NCBI GenBank assembly: GCA_927911235.1
Contig: CAKMOY010000072.1
Span: 1-7,485 of the forward strand
DNA from: an uncultured Moraxella sp.
GTDB taxonomy: Bacteria > Pseudomonadota > Gammaproteobacteria > Pseudomonadales > Moraxellaceae
Length of the DNA stretch: 7,485 bases
Direction of reading: 5' to 3'
Shown here in pieces: positions 5,705 through 7,485 of this stretch (its first letter is position 1; every line of letters begins with the position of its first letter). Below the pieces are notes generated by a model. That model was not told the DNA's origin and ran no database searches. It saw only the letters and a list, made by a program, of their open reading frames with translations. A program made the translations under genes and the position numbers.

Positions 5705-6382
5705 ATGAACTCAAAACCCCTAAAAATTGCCGTCCTAGTTTCTGGTAGCGGCAGCAATTTACAAGTATTAATTGACAAACAATTAAACAAAAGCCTAAAC
5801 ATTGACATCGTTGGCATCATCAGCAATCGTGCAGAAGCATTCGCCCTAGAGCGTGCCAAAAAAGCAAACATCACCACCGCCATCATTGACAAAGACGACA
5901 ACGGCAAAAAATACACCCGAGTTGGCTTTGAACAAAAAGCCCTAGAAGTGCTAAACGACTGGCAACCCGATTTGGTGGTGTTGGCAGGCTTTATGCGAAT
6001 TTTAACGCCACTTTTTATAGATGGCGTAACCGCACAAAACGGCTTAAACGTGCCAATGATAAACCTACACCCATCACTTTTGCCCAATTATAAAGGCTTG
6101 GACACTCACGAGCGTGTGCTAAAAAGTGGTGAAAAATATCACGGCTGTAGCGTGCATTTGGTGACAAGCGAACTAGACGCTGGTGAAGTGATTGCCCAAG
6201 CGGTTACCGAAGTGAAACATAGTGAAACCGCTGACGAGTTACAAAACCGTGTGCATACCTTAGAGCATCAGCTTTTGCCGATGGTGGTGAATTTGTTTGC
6301 CGAGCAAGTTTTACAGCAAAAAAATGGTGAAATTATTAATAAAGTCGGCGTAGATTTGCCATTAAAATTATTTTTCGCTTAA
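5705..6382 (+). CDS. purN: Phosphoribosylglycinamide formyltransferase (GART)
   Basis: PurN transfers a formyl group from 10-formyltetrahydrofolate to glycinamide ribonucleotide, the third step of purine synthesis. It has 225 residues (E. coli 212). KIAVLVSGSGSNLQVLID (7-24) binds the substrate phosphate. INLHPSLLPNYKGLDTHERV (119-138) holds the catalytic Asn120 and His122. CSVHLVTSELDAGEVIAQ (148-165) holds catalytic Asp158. A few extra residues near DGVTAQNGLNVP (106-117) and a C-terminal tail explain the greater length. The ATG is preceded only by TTAGAAAAAA with no Shine-Dalgarno match, and the previous gene stops 6 bases upstream, so translation by re-initiation is likely. No strong terminator follows. 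Confidence 0.97.
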   Translation: MNSKPLKIAVLVSGSGSNLQVLIDKQLNKSLNIDIVGIISNRAEAFALERAKKANITTAIIDKDDNGKKYTRVGFEQKALEVLNDWQPDLVVLAGFMRILTPLFIDGVTAQNGLNVPMINLHPSLLPNYKGLDTHERVLKSGEKYHGCSVHLVTSELDAGEVIAQAVTEVKHSETADELQNRVHTLEHQLLPMVVNLFAEQVLQQKNGEIINKVGVDLPLKLFFA

Positions 6383-6442
6383 AAGATTTGACAAAATAAG
6401 CCAAAAATAAGATGAAAAGTCAAAAAAACTCACTTTGACATC
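6383..6442 (+). other. Spacer after purN with a weak hairpin
   Basis: GTCAAA (6419-6424) and TTTGAC (6434-6439) form a 6-bp stem with a 9-base loop, and outer bases AGAT/ATCT may add pairs across a bulge. It is not followed by a T-run, so it is at best a poor terminator. The perfect TTGACA at 6435-6440 is too far (25 bases) from the TATAAT at 6466 to be its -35 box. Confidence 0.3.
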
Positions 6443-6471
6443 TTGCAACTATTTGTCAGAACGCTTATAAT
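6443..6471 (+). promoter_or_regulatory. Probable promoter of the rplM-rpsI operon
   Basis: TTGCAA (6443-6448) and a perfect TATAAT (6466-6471) are 17 bases apart. Transcription should begin near 6478, giving a leader of about 70 bases that carries a hairpin. A strong dedicated promoter is expected for ribosomal protein genes. Confidence 0.7.
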
Positions 6472-6484
6472 ACACGTTCTAATT

Positions 6485-6519
6485 TTGAGAGCCCTCGTTT
6501 CCCAGACACTCACTCTCAA
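6485..6519 (+). promoter_or_regulatory. Leader hairpin of rplM mRNA, possible L13 feedback site
   Basis: TTGAGAG (6485-6491) and CTCTCAA (6513-6519) pair perfectly over 7 bp, enclosing 21 bases. The hairpin begins a few bases after the predicted transcription start and ends 28 bases before the rplM ATG. In E. coli the rplM-rpsI operon is repressed by L13 acting on its own mRNA leader. That this hairpin is the equivalent site is an inference from position only. Confidence 0.5.
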
Positions 6520-6547
6520 CTATTAACTTAATTTAAGGTTTTTAAAC

Positions 6548-6976
6548 ATGAAAACTATCAGTGCTAGACCACATGAAGTGACTCACGATTGGTATATCGT
6601 AGACGCTGAAGGTAAAACGCTTGGTCGCCTAGCGAGTGAAATCGCATCTCGCTTACGTGGTAAGCATAAGCCATCATACACACCACACGTTGATACAGGC
6701 GATTATATCGTTGTTATCAATGCGGATAAAGTTGCTGTAACAGGCAAAAAAGCCCAAGACAAAAAATACTACCGTCACACAGGCTATCCAGGTGGTATTA
6801 AAGAAACTAATTTCACAAAATTAATCGCACACAAACCAGAAGACGTACTACACAAAGCCGTTAAAGGTATGTTGCCAAAAGGCCCATTGGGCTATGCGAT
6901 GATTAAAAAGCTAAAACTGTATGCAGGTACTGAGCATCCACATACTGCTCAACAACCTCAAGTATTAGACATCTAA
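6548..6976 (+). CDS. rplM: 50S ribosomal protein L13
   Basis: L13 is an early assembly protein of the large ribosomal subunit, binding 23S rRNA. The 142 residues equal the E. coli length. [20 protein letters not shown] is the conserved start, followed by [20 protein letters not shown] (22-41), then [32 protein letters not shown] and the C-terminal [19 protein letters not shown] with [13 protein letters not shown]. Nothing is unusual. AAGG 9 bases before the ATG is a rather distant ribosome binding site, which may matter for leader-based control. It is co-transcribed with rpsI 10 bases downstream. Confidence 0.99.
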   Translation: MKTISARPHEVTHDWYIVDAEGKTLGRLASEIASRLRGKHKPSYTPHVDTGDYIVVINADKVAVTGKKAQDKKYYRHTGYPGGIKETNFTKLIAHKPEDVLHKAVKGMLPKGPLGYAMIKKLKLYAGTEHPHTAQQPQVLDI

Positions 6977-6986
6977 GGAGAAACAC

Positions 6987-7373
6987 ATGGAACGCAACTA
7001 CGGTACAGGTCGTCGTAAAACCTCAACAGCTCGTGTGTTTTTGTCTGCAGGTTCTGGTAACATCATCGTAAATGGTAAACCACTTGACGAATATTTTGGT
7101 CGTGAAACTTCTGTGATGGTTGTACGTCAGCCATTAGAATTGTTAGATTCAGCAGACAAATATGATATCTATGTGACTGTAAAAGGTGGTGGTATCAATG
7201 GTCAAGCAGGTGCAATCCGTCATGGTATTACTCGTGCGTTGATTGATTCTGACGAAACATTAAAACCAGCACTAAAAGAAGCAGGTTTTGTAACTCGTGA
7301 TGCTCGTGAAGTTGAACGTAAAAAATTGGGTTTACGCAAAGCTCGTAAACGTCCACAATACTCAAAGCGTTAA
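6987..7373 (+). CDS. rpsI: 30S ribosomal protein S9
   Basis: S9 sits in the head of the small subunit, and its C-terminal arm reaches the P-site tRNA. The 128 residues are close to the E. coli length (130). [20 protein letters not shown] (5-24) is the family signature. [20 protein letters not shown] is the second conserved block, and the basic tail [17 protein letters not shown] ends in the invariant KR. The ribosome binding site AAGGAG overlaps the rplM stop codon, so the two genes are tightly coupled as in most bacteria. Confidence 0.99.
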   Translation: MERNYGTGRRKTSTARVFLSAGSGNIIVNGKPLDEYFGRETSVMVVRQPLELLDSADKYDIYVTVKGGGINGQAGAIRHGITRALIDSDETLKPALKEAGFVTRDAREVERKKLGLRKARKRPQYSKR

Positions 7374-7410
7374 TTTTATATTGCGTTTTTGTTGTGCAAT
7401 TTTACAAAAA

Positions 7411-7439
7411 AAGCCCTTGTTTTTCGCAAGGGTTTTTTT
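7411..7439 (+). terminator. Intrinsic terminator of the rplM-rpsI operon
   Basis: CCCTTG (7414-7419) and CAAGGG (7427-7432) form a G/C-rich stem with a 7-base loop, followed by seven T (7433-7439). The upstream A-run can extend the stem. It lies about 40 bases after the rpsI stop and is the strongest terminator in the window. Confidence 0.9.
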
Positions 7440-7448
7440 ATTTTTTCA

Positions 7449-7473
7449 TTTTGTAATTTATTTTATTACAAAA
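7449..7473. repeat. A/T-rich inverted repeat after the terminator
   Basis: TTTTGTAAT (7449-7457) and ATTACAAAA (7465-7473) form a perfect 9-bp stem around a 7-base loop. It lacks G/C and a following T-run, so it is not a typical second terminator. It may be an operator or upstream element of the next gene; TAAAAT at the last six bases of the window could be that gene's -10 box. Confidence 0.4.
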
Positions 7474-7485
7474 ATAGCTTAAAAT

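Noticed and set aside
5699..5705. Run of seven A before purN as a phase-variable switch
   Set aside because: It lies outside both coding frames, is short, and such runs are common in A/T-rich genomes.
5695..6087. 130-codon minus-strand frame opposite purN
   Set aside because: It is fully antisense to purN, Ser/Phe-rich as expected for a shadow, and has no ribosome binding site.
6435..6440. Perfect TTGACA as the -35 box of rplM
   Set aside because: It is 25 bases from the TATAAT; TTGCAA at 6443 has the correct 17-base spacing.
1..7485. CRISPR array, tRNA, rRNA, toxin-antitoxin pair or defence system
   Set aside because: No regularly spaced repeats, no tRNA or rRNA segments, and no toxin, nuclease or helicase gene other than the broken TnpB were found.

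Overview
The window looks like an AT-rich gammaproteobacterial chromosome of the Moraxellaceae, most likely Moraxella or a close relative. The evidence is the A/T-heavy intergenic DNA, the familiar core genes (TtcA, an AI-2E/PerM permease divergent from purM-purN, then rplM-rpsI), and protein sequences in the style of that family. The genus is an inference; no rRNA or other definitive marker is present.

Left third (1-1800) is accessory and decaying. On the minus strand there is a wrecked IS607-type element: the start of a serine-recombinase TnpA (MerR-like helix-turn-helix) fused by deletion to the start of a TnpB, each with a one-base frameshift. It abuts a small lipoprotein gene (376-714). 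Next come an intact flavodoxin-like NAD(P)H oxidoreductase (802-1356, minus) and, divergent from it, a LysR-type regulator gene reduced to its two ends by a large internal deletion (1491-1692). The operator-like inverted repeats between the two survive (1425-1453). The oxidoreductase stop codon lies in a palindrome identical to a Neisseriaceae DNA-uptake word, hinting at transfer. A further possible gene scrap runs to 1798.

Middle (1782-4176, minus strand) holds ttcA (tRNA 2-thiocytidine synthetase), complete except for one missing base that splits it into two frames at about 2517, with its own promoter. A two-way hairpin terminator follows, then an AI-2E/PerM membrane protein.

Right (4387-6382, plus strand) is a purine operon: purM, a 78-residue unrecognised protein with an antitoxin-like tail, and purN. 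purN has no visible Shine-Dalgarno sequence and starts 6 bases after the small gene, so its translation may be coupled. Last comes the ribosomal operon rplM-rpsI (6548-7373), with a good promoter, a leader hairpin that may be the L13 feedback site, and a strong intrinsic terminator.

Three one-base losses in short A/T runs (tnpA, tnpB, ttcA) deserve checking as possible sequencing errors. I found no CRISPR array, tRNA, rRNA or convincing new multi-gene system. The least explained items are the small gene inside purMN, the lipoprotein, and the oxidoreductase/LysR island.
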